A stretch of DNA of 34,097 nt from a virus: the IMG/VR virus record IMGVR_UViG_3300042887_002502, positions 1-34,097 of that record; one strand, 5' to 3'. The notes beneath the pieces were generated by a model. The model did not search any database. It saw only the letters and a list, made by a program, of their open reading frames with translations, and had not been told where the DNA came from. Below are positions 23,501 to 32,114 of the stretch, piece after piece (position 1 is the first letter of the stretch; the number at the start of each line of letters is the position of its first letter). The position numbers and the translations under genes are program-made.

Positions 23501-23920
23501 GAATCTCTCTTTATTATAGTATGATGCCAAAAGCTTATCTCTAAGGATTCCGTTTGGCTGCTCAGTGTCTACAGAATACCCAAAATAAGGGGTTTTATCT
23601 GCAGTCGGACTGCTCTCGTCGCTGTTGAGTCTAAGTAGATTCAGAGCGAAGACTGGACCTGCGTTTAGACAGGTGAAGATAGATCTTTGGAAGAAAGAAC
23701 CCTTCGCTTCTAGTGTTCTGTCGATGTCCCCGAAGATAGCCAGAGCTGTCGTTACATCAGGGATGTACACAGGAGCATTGAAAGGACCTTTATTAGAGAA
23801 TCCCACGATCAGACGAATCGTCTGAGTTGTTAAGATGACGTTCGCTGACGCATCGAACTCCAAGGTATAAACTCCAGAAGCTTTAAATTGGGATAAATCA
23901 AGTTTGACTTTTTGTGCCAT
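20561..23920 (-). CDS. Contractile tail sheath protein (T4 gp18-like), oversized
   Basis: 1119 aa against 659 aa in T4 gp18. The N-terminus (KLDLSQFKASGVYTLEFD, then IVGFSNKGPFNAPVYI and FFQRSIFTCLNAGPVFALNLLRL) and the C-terminal ~300 residues (IAGTNLVGVEYDFTLEDRGW, RLEIKTLVDNYLDGVRSGGG, IGIIDVILEPARGIQKFINR) are typical of sheath. The extra mass is in the middle, roughly residues 350-700, with Gly/Thr-rich patches such as TGETGPVG, GVTGASGPF and GPGGTGATSSSAP; it probably forms surface domains on the outside of the tail. Preceded by two late motifs (23944-23952, 23992-24000). Position between gp17 and gp19 is the T4 order. Confidence 0.93.
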   Translation of the reverse strand: MAQKVKLDLSQFKASGVYTLEFDASANVILTTQTIRLIVGFSNKGPFNAPVYIPDVTTALAIFGDIDRTLEAKGSFFQRSIFTCLNAGPVFALNLLRLNSDESSPTADKTPYFGYSVDTEQPNGILRDKLLASYYNKERFWYADTQYFLATRSIVDQGRIFNLVNLGSTAMSVIVRKSTDANPPLQGYDIFAIDWYGAGNVPSYVNPYDYISDWFIDVIAVAGDWTDYVALSQDPQWSSFFTPNGFIKSQMTNFLNQQDVQIISITTGCLIIDFVNLNGNNEYIQTLINNNTPGNGLFCAVDEQALENLCTNPYKVDLVGNHLIDELSGDRDIQDAKLNFLSYDQNLLQDYLYTQNYSILTDSTGETGPVGSLYCLPGFKPSATFGGTAGISEYGFQPYNPNLYVAGLHFLIGVTGASGPFSGMSAADLLDLKDFLTPTSTYNPYVVGQITTLPGGLTGSVINQFSQGDLVKLKVANVNEVNGNLQIAFTHPLDTTQYRNLGVVVTPYASDYGTTVYAPYGITGDIGATATYQFGASDSLGIQFTLGPGGTGATSSSAPTGYANALVGQLTTPFYQNVLYAELQDGDTIYQNDLGTNLQYLSYNQDVDRDQYSIYYAFGYTNISRSGNTLEAITNFGASFPSINTGATAGFPATNKLNIISSIGSINEYIDVNGGIAGKTSVTSFKMDSSLFTVSVGDLLVSTDQDLCQIENTNRQQRLTKVTSVATTSLGNIVTVTTARPIYFYSGGNTGLQVQKFQSIPQFTTSFDFTYLDGFQLNDFHRPNGTDARVEAILDVMYNTNIAATLATKDVISFRYIVDTFSGVILPNSKYQLSKLAMMRGQALALINAPSMAQFQASVDPRFTAAPTAVDPYPSLQTQYIADGGNLSLNPTYTFSLPPQALGASYAAYYSPYITLRENNRNVNVPPAAFVSNNFVAKFANGEPYAIVAGQKRGTIAGTNLVGVEYDFTLEDRGWLEPFGINPIIKKRGLGVVIFGNQTAYQTVNSAFSLVHVRDLLISVENDVEQILSNYLFDFNEDSIRLEIKTLVDNYLDGVRSGGGIYAYQVIMDASNNPPSVIDQNIGIIDVILEPARGIQKFINRITVTRTGGIAAGGFIQFA

Positions 23921-23943
23921 TATTTAGTGATATTTTTTGCTTT

Positions 23944-23952
23944 GTATATATC
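23944..23952 (-). promoter_or_regulatory. Late-promoter-like motif GATATATAC, sheath proximal
   Basis: GATATATAC on the minus strand, 24 bases before the sheath ATG at 23920. Confidence 0.55.
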
Positions 23953-23991
23953 TAACCGCATTCCCATAAAAAGTGGGCTTACCAGTTCGAT

Positions 23992-24000
23992 TTATATATC
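23992..24000 (-). promoter_or_regulatory. Late-promoter-like motif GATATATAA, sheath distal
   Basis: GATATATAA on the minus strand, 17 bases after the terminase stop at 24018 and 72 bases before the sheath ATG. Together with the proximal copy it gives tandem promoters for one of the most abundant virion proteins. Confidence 0.5.
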
Positions 24001-24017
24001 TGAAGGGGAAACGATTT

Positions 24018-25823
24018 TTAGAGGAGAGAATTGAAGGAGTCGTAGAACCCTCCATCTTTAGTCTTCATCTTGCTGCCCGACTGAACCCCGTTTTCCCCGT
24101 CGACTTTAATCTCAATCATTCTTCTGTATGAAGGATCAATTTCGTCGTAGAGATCCTCAATTAGATCGTTAAAATCACTGGATTCAAAGAGGGCAGAGAG
24201 GTTGACTAGTGTCATTGCAACGTCGTCGTGTCCGGACTGGGAAGAGTATGTTCCCCTGCCGTTCATCCCGAAAGAGAATAGTTCTGCAATCGTCCACTTC
24301 TTTTCATTGACGATGACTCGATTAGTTCTAATAATCTGTCTCAGCGACTCACAGTATTTTAATTTATTATTTCCGCTGTATTTAATTCCCGGCTTTTTAA
24401 TCCTTGCTGTCTCGCTGTGCTTAGTGTAGACGAAAATCTCCTCTGTGATGGAGTCGTTGTTCAGGAGCTTATCCATCAGGAGTTCTCCCTTATAGTTTAG
24501 CTCCAGTAGAATCTTAACCCTATCCGGCTCAAAAATATCGACTATTGTGCTTTCAACTAACTTCTTAAAGTCTTCAATCTGGACCTCGTTGTCCCGATAA
24601 ACCCCAACTTGAAGCAGACCGAAGAAATCAGACTCGTCTTCAAAATCGTCTAGGTCCTCTATCACCTTCTTGGGGAGAGGAACAATCTTGAAAACGTTCA
24701 TAACGGTGAAGTCTCCTCCACCTCCTCCTGCAAGATCGATAGAAAGAACGAATTTTCTTCCCGATTGCTCAAGAGAATTTGGATCAAATTTTGGGTGCCA
24801 TTTAAAGTTTGCATACCTTATTCCAAGGTCTTCGAAGGCTTCAACCTCTTTCCACTCATACTCGGTCTCGTTTGCCTTAATTCTCTGAAGCTCTTTAGAT
24901 CCAAGCAGAAGGGTGGATGAACTTAAAAACTGGTTTCCGTATTCCTGATTGAATAGTTCTTCGCTCCCTAAGTTGGCAATCTCATTCTTCTTCCACTGAT
25001 CGTCTCTTCCTGGAACTTGCCACCAGTCGACTCTGACTGGATTGAACGTGTTCTCCCCTGTCAGTGCTCCCTGGTAAATCTCCCAGAATTTGTTCTGCCC
25101 ATTCGGAGTAGAGGTAATAATAATTCTAGAAACCTTCGAAGAAGAAACTGTTGGATAGGTTGATCTAAAGAAAGACTCGATAAAGTTTGGATGAATGTGT
25201 GCAAACTCGTCCATGTATAAAAAGTGAATGGTAAAACCAATCGCTGATGTTTTAGTTGTTGTCTTAGCAATTGCTCTGCATCCATTATCAAACTTCATCG
25301 ACATGACGTTATTAACCACTATCCCAGGCTTTAGAAAGAAGGGAAGACCTTTCACGATCGCTTTGATCTTGTCCATCAATTCCTCTGCAGTCGATCCGAC
25401 GTTGGCCAGGATCATCGCATTCTTGTCGTGGTTGAACAGTAGATACCAGACTAGGATGATCGCAGATGTGATAGATTTTCCAACCTGTCTCGGGGCTAGG
25501 AAGACGTTAAACCTGTGATTCTGATATTCTTTTAGAACTGATGTTTGATAGTCCCTCAGAGTAATGTAATTTAGACCTTCGTCGGTCATTACCTGACAAT
25601 ATTTAGAGAAGTATGTTACATCCTTGGCGCACTTTTGGATCTCAAGGATCTCTTCCTTTGTGTACTCCCACAGAATATTTGCCCTTTTGAGATCAGGGTT
25701 TCCGTCGTGAAAGGGATTGTCCACAGACTTATAGTCCAGTCCAAGCTCCTCGATCTTCCAGAGCAGTTCGTCCACTTTCTCCGTCGACCAATAATTACTT
25801 TCTATTTCTTCTTCAGCACTCAT
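24018..25823 (-). CDS. Terminase large subunit (T4 gp17-like)
   Basis: 601 aa (T4 gp17: 610). Packaging motor ATPase plus nuclease. Walker A is APRQVGKS (residues 110-117), Walker B FLYMDE (201-206, catalytic E206), and the coupling motif TSTPNG is at about 238-243. The RNase H-like nuclease begins with SIDLAGGGGGDF (D363 the first metal ligand), with further acidic ligands expected around LLELNYKGELL and SGHDDVAM. It drives genome translocation through the portal and cuts concatemers. It lies 7 bases after the small subunit gene. Start ATG without Shine-Dalgarno. Assignment is certain. Confidence 0.97.
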   Translation of the reverse strand: MSAEEEIESNYWSTEKVDELLWKIEELGLDYKSVDNPFHDGNPDLKRANILWEYTKEEILEIQKCAKDVTYFSKYCQVMTDEGLNYITLRDYQTSVLKEYQNHRFNVFLAPRQVGKSITSAIILVWYLLFNHDKNAMILANVGSTAEELMDKIKAIVKGLPFFLKPGIVVNNVMSMKFDNGCRAIAKTTTKTSAIGFTIHFLYMDEFAHIHPNFIESFFRSTYPTVSSSKVSRIIITSTPNGQNKFWEIYQGALTGENTFNPVRVDWWQVPGRDDQWKKNEIANLGSEELFNQEYGNQFLSSSTLLLGSKELQRIKANETEYEWKEVEAFEDLGIRYANFKWHPKFDPNSLEQSGRKFVLSIDLAGGGGGDFTVMNVFKIVPLPKKVIEDLDDFEDESDFFGLLQVGVYRDNEVQIEDFKKLVESTIVDIFEPDRVKILLELNYKGELLMDKLLNNDSITEEIFVYTKHSETARIKKPGIKYSGNNKLKYCESLRQIIRTNRVIVNEKKWTIAELFSFGMNGRGTYSSQSGHDDVAMTLVNLSALFESSDFNDLIEDLYDEIDPSYRRMIEIKVDGENGVQSGSKMKTKDGGFYDSFNSLL

Positions 25824-25830
25824 TCAGAGT

Positions 25831-26607
25831 TTAATTAAAGAGATCGTCCTCGACCTCAAATCCATCTTCTTCTCCGGAGTCAAGTTCCTCTCTAGTGATA
25901 GAAAGTTCTGCTTTTCTCTTGGCGTTGACAATCGCATTCTCGTTGGTCTCTTCCGGATGAACGTCTTCAATCTCGGTTCCAAGAATATCTCTGAGACCCT
26001 CCATGAGACCCTTAGTTCCACGAACTTTGATTCCAGTTTCTAGTTGATTTGTAGTTCCAAACGAGGGGGTTCCGTCCTCCCCGTTGTACTCCATTCTCAT
26101 TCCACCTTCGTAGGCCTTCTTTTCACCTTCGGTTCGAAGTCTGATGTAGCTGTCCTCCATCTTGTTCATGTACTGCTGATAGTCTTTAGGCATCTGCATG
26201 ATCTGGGACTGCAGCTGGGCTAGAACTTCAAACATCCTTGGATTTGCATTTCCGAGATCAATTTCTTCTAGCAGTTTAGTAATTGCGTGCTGGGCAGTCT
26301 TGAGCTGGAGCATCATCGAAGAGATGTTCATCGCATCGATCTTCTGCTTATAGTTCACGTAGTCTGACTTTTCGATCAGATTTTCTTTCAGATAAAAGTC
26401 CACGATGGAGGACATCAGCAGTCTAGCGTCGTTTCCGACGTCAGACTTTGCAGTGGCAAAATCCATAATGTCGGTCGTCTTCATTCTAGGAAGGTCAGAA
26501 GGGGAAATCCCCATATCGTCTAGCCCTTCGTCCATGAGAATTTGATCCAGGGTAGACTTAATGTTCTCCTGGACGATTTTCTCTGGTTTTGGTTTTCTTC
26601 TTGGCAT
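25831..26607 (-). CDS. Terminase small subunit (T4 gp16-like)
   Basis: 258 aa; T4 gp16 is 164 aa. Candidate DNA-recognition subunit that stimulates the gp17 ATPase. Central helices (DARLLMSSIVDFYLKENL, NISSMMLQLKTAQHAITKL, then NPRMFEVLAQLQSQIMQMP) follow the gp16 coiled-coil core, including a counterpart of T4's PRHMEVFATLMGQM. The N-terminal ~60 residues are basic then acidic, and the C-terminal ~75 are acidic (REELDSGEEDGFEVEDDLF) and may contact gp17 or DNA. Immediate position before gp17 is the T4 arrangement and supports the call. GGA at about -8 serves as a weak ribosome site. Confidence 0.85.
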   Translation of the reverse strand: MPRRKPKPEKIVQENIKSTLDQILMDEGLDDMGISPSDLPRMKTTDIMDFATAKSDVGNDARLLMSSIVDFYLKENLIEKSDYVNYKQKIDAMNISSMMLQLKTAQHAITKLLEEIDLGNANPRMFEVLAQLQSQIMQMPKDYQQYMNKMEDSYIRLRTEGEKKAYEGGMRMEYNGEDGTPSFGTTNQLETGIKVRGTKGLMEGLRDILGTEIEDVHPEETNENAIVNAKRKAELSITREELDSGEEDGFEVEDDLFN

Positions 26608-26625
26608 ATATTTCCGATTAAGAAA

Positions 26626-29217
26626 TTACTTTCTGTTGGCAAATTTAGGAAGCTTGAGCTTCGGCTGGGCGTTGTCTATAATGTGAGCCAGCTGGGCATC
26701 TCTAACGATGTTCTGATTCAAGACTATGGACTGCTTGTCTATATCTATCATCTGCTTAAATAGTCTAATATTGCTGATGAAGAGAGGAGAGGTCATTACC
26801 TTATAAGAATTGTTGTCAGTTCCATAGTATGGGCTGTTCAGATCAGTGTTCAGATCCGGCTCTGCAGCAAAGGTATAAGGGGCAGAAAGGGATCTAACGT
26901 ACTCGTGCACATTGATCAGACTGCTGGACTGCTCCTGAGGATTGGTTGGATCGTAGGACATCTCCCACATGTTGATCGCAACCTGTTTATATTTGTTGGA
27001 AACGTTAACGACCATCGCATACCAATCACCAAATACTGGTGTAAACTGAAGAGGGGAGTTGATGATTAGATCATTTAGAACAACCTCAACACTGCCTACA
27101 CCCAGGTAGCTAGAATTAGCGGGCTCGTTGACCCCAGAATGGATTATGTCGATCCTAAATCCTTTTACGGATCCGTTTGTGCTAATATACAATCCATTCA
27201 AGAAGTTTCTGGCCTGGGCCTTCTGCATCCTCCAGGCAGATCTATTCTGAGCCATCGGCATATTTGGGTTAGCAACAGAGAATTGGAATTCGTTGATAAC
27301 AGATCTAACTCTAAATCCACCTGTGTGGTTTGCATCTGCCGAGATGGCAACATACCCTTCTGGATTTTCCGAGTAAGATCTCCACTGCTGAAGTCCGTGA
27401 CGATAAGGGTGTGTGCTATAGATAATCTTGGTGTCGTCCTGAGAAACGACCGTGATAGGCAGAGAAGGGTATGCCTTCTTAGTCATCTTAGATTGATCGA
27501 AGTAGTTTCTAATGTTAAACCAAGCAGTGTAAGCTAGCTCACCGGCCTCTGTTAGAATAGGAAGGGTTCTATACCTCACAGCTTGTCTGTATTCCGCAGG
27601 ATCGTAGATAAACTCTGCATTGTACTGGAACGAGTCGGACATATCGTAGTAGTGGTTGAACACGATCGTCCAGTTGTTGTTTAGATCATATCCAACTATC
27701 GGAAGGTCGTTGTAGAGGTAAGACCGGGTTGGATCTGGATCCCTGTTCTGGGTGCTGGTGACGTACTGCTGAGGTTTGGTCAATTTCTCCTCCTCTGCTA
27801 CAGTCTCCGCTCCGAATAAGGTCTGAGAATTTAGGGCAATTCCATCCAGCTGCTCCTTGTATGCTGGATCGTTGTAATAGGTATTGGACTTTGGCTGGTA
27901 CTTCTTCAGTTCAATCTTGAAGTAGACTGGCGAGTACATAAAGTCTCTGAAGAGGTACATCGAGTTGATCTCATAAATTCTGTTGGTCAGAGGGAAGTAG
28001 ATGATGTCTCTTTTTCTAGGTTGGGCACCCCTCCCGAAGAAGGACTCAAAGTAAATCTTATCGATGTGGATCTCGAATGGCTCTTCAAACTGGAGACCGA
28101 ACGGATCGAAGTTGATTTTATTATCTGGAAACTGGTTCTGCGGAACCATCACCTTGACGCACTTCTCATCGACGACGTCGTAGAGGGTAAACTCTTTTAG
28201 GATCACATCCTTAGATCTCGACTGGGCTTGCACAGAATAGTAGTTTACTTCCCATCCAAATAGTTTATTGACAGAAAGGCTGAGGTCCTGATATAGATTG
28301 AGTGCAGAGTTTACTGCGTATGGATTAAATGTTATCTGGGTACAATCGGTATTGAAGACGACCGGGCGGTTACTCCTCTCTTCTGAGCACGAAGGAACAG
28401 GCTGTCTAATAATTTCGTTAGTTGGATCAAATGGAAATGCATAGGTGACATCCAGATTGAAATCGACGATTATCACTGTTGGAGAGATTGGCTGATCACC
28501 TTGGTAGGCTATAGTTCCGTCGTTGTTTCTGACCGTCGAGGTGAATCTAAATTCAGGATAGAAGGGCTGATCTGGATTTAGCTCAATGATAAAAAGGTTG
28601 GACTTCTCATTAGAGGTATTGGACTGAGAAATACCGGTAAGAGCAGTTCCCACGTTGGTCCAGAGGGACCAGGTTTCCCCGTCGACAGAATATCTAAAGT
28701 CGATAGAAATGTCTTGCGTGTCTAGATCGACTGGATTGGCAGACGTGTTTAGACAATCAATGATCCACCCGTTTAAAGAGGAGACGTTGCGATAGGGCTT
28801 GTCCCAACTGAGAACCCTATAACTTCCTATGTAGGTGAAGTTCAGTGCAGAGTCGATCTGCTCCTTTCTAAGGGCGAGCCATTCTGCTCCAGTTACATTT
28901 ATTATTGGCCCGGTTGGTCCAGTCGGACCCGTAGTTAAAAATCCATTCCCGCAGGGTGCATAGTAGTAGGCGGTTCCTCCTTCGGGATAGGGAATACCCT
29001 GAATGTGATATCCGTTGCATCCAATCTGGGCTGCTCTAGCTAGAGCTCCTTCTACCGTGGTAAATAGATCGTCGGTCGAGGACAGAGGTGGCTTCGCAGT
29101 ATTTGGAAGATCATCGGCATAGGCATACCTCGGATCGGTGATATCGTACTGCTCTCCGTTTCCGTTGTAGACCGGCTGTCCTTCTTTAGGAAATCTATTG
29201 TCTGGGTAAAATGTCAT
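26626..29217 (-). CDS. Large virion protein with collagen-like patch, possible tail/neck fibre
   Basis: 863 aa, no membrane segment. N-terminal ~90 residues include a YPEGGTAYYYAPCGNGF segment, then a short collagen-like TTGPTGPTGP. The middle is beta-rich (DISIDFRYSVDGETWSLWTN, a F5/8- or fibronectin-like appearance). About residues 640-800 have the pattern of a concanavalin/LamG-like jelly roll (RNFLNGLYISTNGSVKGFRI, SYLGVGSVEVVLNDLIINSP, DWYAMVVNVSNKYKQVAINM), which often binds glycans. In T4 the genes before gp16 encode neck proteins; here a much larger protein takes that place. I cannot name it. A role as virion structural protein, neck collar or fibre, is inferred. Late motif 31 bases before the ATG. 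Confidence 0.75.
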   Translation of the reverse strand: MTFYPDNRFPKEGQPVYNGNGEQYDITDPRYAYADDLPNTAKPPLSSTDDLFTTVEGALARAAQIGCNGYHIQGIPYPEGGTAYYYAPCGNGFLTTGPTGPTGPIINVTGAEWLALRKEQIDSALNFTYIGSYRVLSWDKPYRNVSSLNGWIIDCLNTSANPVDLDTQDISIDFRYSVDGETWSLWTNVGTALTGISQSNTSNEKSNLFIIELNPDQPFYPEFRFTSTVRNNDGTIAYQGDQPISPTVIIVDFNLDVTYAFPFDPTNEIIRQPVPSCSEERSNRPVVFNTDCTQITFNPYAVNSALNLYQDLSLSVNKLFGWEVNYYSVQAQSRSKDVILKEFTLYDVVDEKCVKVMVPQNQFPDNKINFDPFGLQFEEPFEIHIDKIYFESFFGRGAQPRKRDIIYFPLTNRIYEINSMYLFRDFMYSPVYFKIELKKYQPKSNTYYNDPAYKEQLDGIALNSQTLFGAETVAEEEKLTKPQQYVTSTQNRDPDPTRSYLYNDLPIVGYDLNNNWTIVFNHYYDMSDSFQYNAEFIYDPAEYRQAVRYRTLPILTEAGELAYTAWFNIRNYFDQSKMTKKAYPSLPITVVSQDDTKIIYSTHPYRHGLQQWRSYSENPEGYVAISADANHTGGFRVRSVINEFQFSVANPNMPMAQNRSAWRMQKAQARNFLNGLYISTNGSVKGFRIDIIHSGVNEPANSSYLGVGSVEVVLNDLIINSPLQFTPVFGDWYAMVVNVSNKYKQVAINMWEMSYDPTNPQEQSSSLINVHEYVRSLSAPYTFAAEPDLNTDLNSPYYGTDNNSYKVMTSPLFISNIRLFKQMIDIDKQSIVLNQNIVRDAQLAHIIDNAQPKLKLPKFANRK

Positions 29218-29247
29218 CTAGTCGAATATATTTAGGGATTGACCCTA

Positions 29248-29256
29248 TTATATATC
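29248..29256 (-). promoter_or_regulatory. Late-promoter-like motif GATATATAA
   Basis: GATATATAA on the minus strand, 31 bases before the ATG at 29217, in the ~108-base gap that separates the sugar-modification operon from the virion genes. It marks the start of the structural block. Confidence 0.55.
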
Positions 29257-29325
29257 CTTGGCCAGATAAGGTAAATTTAAAGAGGAATTAAAGACTGGTT
29301 AGTAAAAAATACCGGATCTTTTTAA

Positions 29326-29949
29326 TTACCATACCCATCGACCTGAATAATTTGCATCTATAAATTTATTTTTAACACAAAGATACCAGCCAAATTTAAA
29401 GTAGGTCGAAATTACGGTATAGCCCATCTTTTTTAACATCTCAATTGAAGATTTTGTCATCTCTTCGGTGTACTCTGCTGGATTTAGCCAATCATGAAAA
29501 CTAATTATAATTTGATTTATTTTAGAAAAATCGGTTTCATCTAAACTATCCAGAAAAGAATATTCAGAACCCTCGATATTAATTTTTAGTATCGAGACTT
29601 TATCAATATCAAATTTTTCACAAAATGTTTTCCACGAAAGCATTTCGTATAGGTCTTTTTCATTTCCATCGATATTATAGTTTACTCTTCCCCCAATTTC
29701 ATTATTATTTGGTTTGTCCATTTTAACTTTAGCATCCGATGGACCTAAAACTCCTTTAAATAACTCGGCACCATTTGGAGTTGTTTCTTCAAATGGATCA
29801 ACACCAATTACTCTCTTCATACCAAGCCAATAATTTGACCAATCCCAATATAAACACCCCAAATCTACTATACACCCCTCGCTGTCTACCGAATTCCAGT
29901 CAAAAGTTGACCAAAATTCTCCTTTTATCGTTTCTTCTAATTTAATCAT
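29326..29949 (-). CDS. FkbM-family methyltransferase
   Basis: 207 aa. SAM-dependent O-methyltransferase, usually acting on sugar hydroxyls. Motif I is IVDLGC (residues 27-32), followed by RVIGVDPFEE (about 46-55) for the acidic ribose contact, and the FkbM signature VSILKINIEGSEYSFLDSL at about 118-136. C-terminal INQIIISFHDWLNP is also typical. It starts on the stop of the previous gene (TAATG), so it is translationally coupled to the heptosyltransferase-like gene and may methylate the sugar that enzyme adds. FkbM assignment is confident; the acceptor is unknown. Confidence 0.85.
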   Translation of the reverse strand: MIKLEETIKGEFWSTFDWNSVDSEGCIVDLGCLYWDWSNYWLGMKRVIGVDPFEETTPNGAELFKGVLGPSDAKVKMDKPNNNEIGGRVNYNIDGNEKDLYEMLSWKTFCEKFDIDKVSILKINIEGSEYSFLDSLDETDFSKINQIIISFHDWLNPAEYTEEMTKSSIEMLKKMGYTVISTYFKFGWYLCVKNKFIDANYSGRWVW

Positions 29950-31121
29950 TACAGTAAATGTTGGATTTGTTCAATTACCATTTCCGGAGTAATTGATTTA
30001 TGACACTCAAACTGTCTTTCGGTTCCTTTGTGTTCGGGACACCAATACCAGTCACCCTTGTCAAACTTAAACATTGGGTTATTCCAGCATCCGTTACAAA
30101 CTTTATCGTTTGTAATTCGGGTGCAGTTGAGGGTAAATTCATGGTCAGATTCGGTAAAATTAGAAATCATAACAACATGCTTACCTAATCCCCAACTTAA
30201 CCAGGAGAGTCCGCTAGATAGTCCAATTACAAACTCACTGTGATGAATTACGTTCATAGTGTTCTCCATAGAATCGTCCTCTAGATTAATAGCACCTTCT
30301 ACCTTGTCACCGTCTTTTGAAATATTGATCACCTTGTAGTCTAAACCATTAAGGTATTTTACTAGTTCAGTCCACCCGTTGGGATTATTCCAGAGCTTGC
30401 ACCCTGCAGTCGAGTTTGTTGCAACACAAACGTACTTCCCGTTGTAAGGTCTTTCTTTTGGGTCAAAATAAATATTGGATTGGATTTCTTTAAAATCTAA
30501 CCCAAGTATATTGGTTATTGATTTTTGAAGAGGTACCGATGAAGGATACTCGGGTTCTTTCTCCTTATCATAAAACCATCCTATATTGAACATTGCGTGA
30601 ATATTATGAACCACACCACCAGGAGGAACAAATGTTATGCTGGGATATGATTTTTCAAATAGGAAATTCTTAAAAGTGGAGACGATCAGTTCGCATTCGT
30701 TAATTTTTCTAAACTCCTCGCAGTAAGGCACCCACGAAATTGTATCTCCCAAAGACGATGAGTCGAATGCAATGTAAACCCGCTTACCCTTAAAATTAAT
30801 TGTTTCCTGTGCAATCACGGTTGAGTTATAATGGATCTCATATCTTATCCCATTGTAATATCTTCTGTTTAATCTAGAATACATCCCACCCTTTAACGTT
30901 GTTTGGTAAAGCGGGGTATTATCTCTGTCAAAAATTTTAACTACGAACTCTTTATCGCTATCAGAGCTAAGGCTCAAATAGAATCCTTCAATGTGATTCC
31001 AATTGATGGAGACCTTTGGTAACGGTTCATCTCCAAAAGAAGTTATGTATTGATCTCTAAATTCCAAGCCCGATGGTGAGGACGTGTCATACTCAATATC
31101 GTTGATTTTTAAAATGTTCAT
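29949..31121 (-). CDS. BAHT-like protein O-heptosyltransferase
   Basis: 390 aa. Resembles the bacterial autotransporter heptosyltransferase family (Aah, TibC), which attach ADP-heptose sugars to serine residues of surface beta-helix proteins. Visible: beta-rich N-terminus (about 35-110), AFDSSSLGDTISWVPYCEEF (119-137) with D120/D126 region of the catalytic centre, NSTAGCKLWNNPNGW (246-260), GLSSGLSWLSWGLGK (300-314) for nucleotide-sugar, and four cysteines C342, C345, C361 and C373 in C-x2-C-x15-C-x11-C, matching the iron finger of TibC. It is 3 bases after the epimerase gene and overlaps the FkbM gene by one base. Such enzymes are rare in phages. The donor may not be heptose here. Confidence 0.85.
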   Translation of the reverse strand: MNILKINDIEYDTSSPSGLEFRDQYITSFGDEPLPKVSINWNHIEGFYLSLSSDSDKEFVVKIFDRDNTPLYQTTLKGGMYSRLNRRYYNGIRYEIHYNSTVIAQETINFKGKRVYIAFDSSSLGDTISWVPYCEEFRKINECELIVSTFKNFLFEKSYPSITFVPPGGVVHNIHAMFNIGWFYDKEKEPEYPSSVPLQKSITNILGLDFKEIQSNIYFDPKERPYNGKYVCVATNSTAGCKLWNNPNGWTELVKYLNGLDYKVINISKDGDKVEGAINLEDDSMENTMNVIHHSEFVIGLSSGLSWLSWGLGKHVVMISNFTESDHEFTLNCTRITNDKVCNGCWNNPMFKFDKGDWYWCPEHKGTERQFECHKSITPEMVIEQIQHLL

Positions 31122-31124
31122 AAT

Positions 31125-32114
31125 TTATTGCCAATATTTGTAAATATTTTTATCGACTTCATAATTCATATTTTTAATCATTCTATTTGGTTGAGACATT
31201 GCCCAAATAAACAAATTTTCAATTAATTCATTAATATTTGTATTATCTGTAAATTTTAAATCTTGAATTGCCTTTGTGTGGTCGCAATAAGCGTGTTTAA
31301 CCTCATGTCGTTCCTCCCCATATTCTATATTTGAATGATAGCCAAATTTAATACCTATATTTTGAACCCTAGTTGCAATTTCATTTATTGAATAATATTT
31401 TTCAGCACCGATATTATATGTTTGATTGTCAAATTTTAAAATTAAATTTTCAAAAACTTCCATGTAATATTTTACATCTGAAAATGCTCTTGTTTGTTCG
31501 CCATCACCATATATCAAAATAGGTTCACCATTTAATACTCTTCTAATAAAAATACCTATTACATTTCTATACCTATCCCAAATATTTTGATAAATTCCCA
31601 ATACATTATGAGGTCTAATTATATTATATTTTAATCCAAATTGATTATTAGCGGATATTATATCTTGCTCCACTGAAAATTTTGCAATACCATATGGGTC
31701 AATTGGTGATGGTACCATGTTCTCATTAAATGGTGGTATTTGTTTCCCGTAAACTGCCATAGATGACGTAAACACTATTTTAATATCTCTTTGTATACAA
31801 TGATTTATTAAATTAACTGAGGAAATTACATTGTTGGTATAATTGAATTTACGGATAAATGGGGATAGACCTTCAGCGGCATAAGCGGCAAAATGAAATA
31901 CACAATCAATATTATGAGTATTAAAAATTTCATTTAAATCTGAAGTTTCTAGATTTAATTCGTAAAATTTAAAATTTTCATTAGTCGGTAGAAAATCTTC
32001 ATATCCACCAAAAAAATTATCAATACCAATAACTTTATATCCTTTAGATAAAAGATATCTAGAAAAATTGGAACCAAGTAATCCCGCGCACCCTGTAATT
32101 AAAATTTTTTTCAT
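31125..32114 (-). CDS. NAD-dependent nucleotide-sugar epimerase/dehydratase
   Basis: 329 aa extended SDR enzyme. Rossmann motif GCAGLLG (G8, G11, G14), D32 region (GIDNFFGG) for NAD ribose, FHFAAYAA, the catalytic S118 region in TSSMAVYG and Y141-x3-K145 (YGIAK). RPHNVLG and the substrate loop after it are as in UDP-glucose 4-epimerases and related sugar epimerases. It would prepare a nucleotide sugar for the glycosyltransferases next to it; which sugar is not readable. The ATG overlaps the previous gene's stop (ATGA, 4 bases). Codon use is strongly AT-biased compared with the phage structural genes, suggesting recent acquisition. Confidence 0.93.
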   Translation of the reverse strand: MKKILITGCAGLLGSNFSRYLLSKGYKVIGIDNFFGGYEDFLPTNENFKFYELNLETSDLNEIFNTHNIDCVFHFAAYAAEGLSPFIRKFNYTNNVISSVNLINHCIQRDIKIVFTSSMAVYGKQIPPFNENMVPSPIDPYGIAKFSVEQDIISANNQFGLKYNIIRPHNVLGIYQNIWDRYRNVIGIFIRRVLNGEPILIYGDGEQTRAFSDVKYYMEVFENLILKFDNQTYNIGAEKYYSINEIATRVQNIGIKFGYHSNIEYGEERHEVKHAYCDHTKAIQDLKFTDNTNINELIENLFIWAMSQPNRMIKNMNYEVDKNIYKYWQ

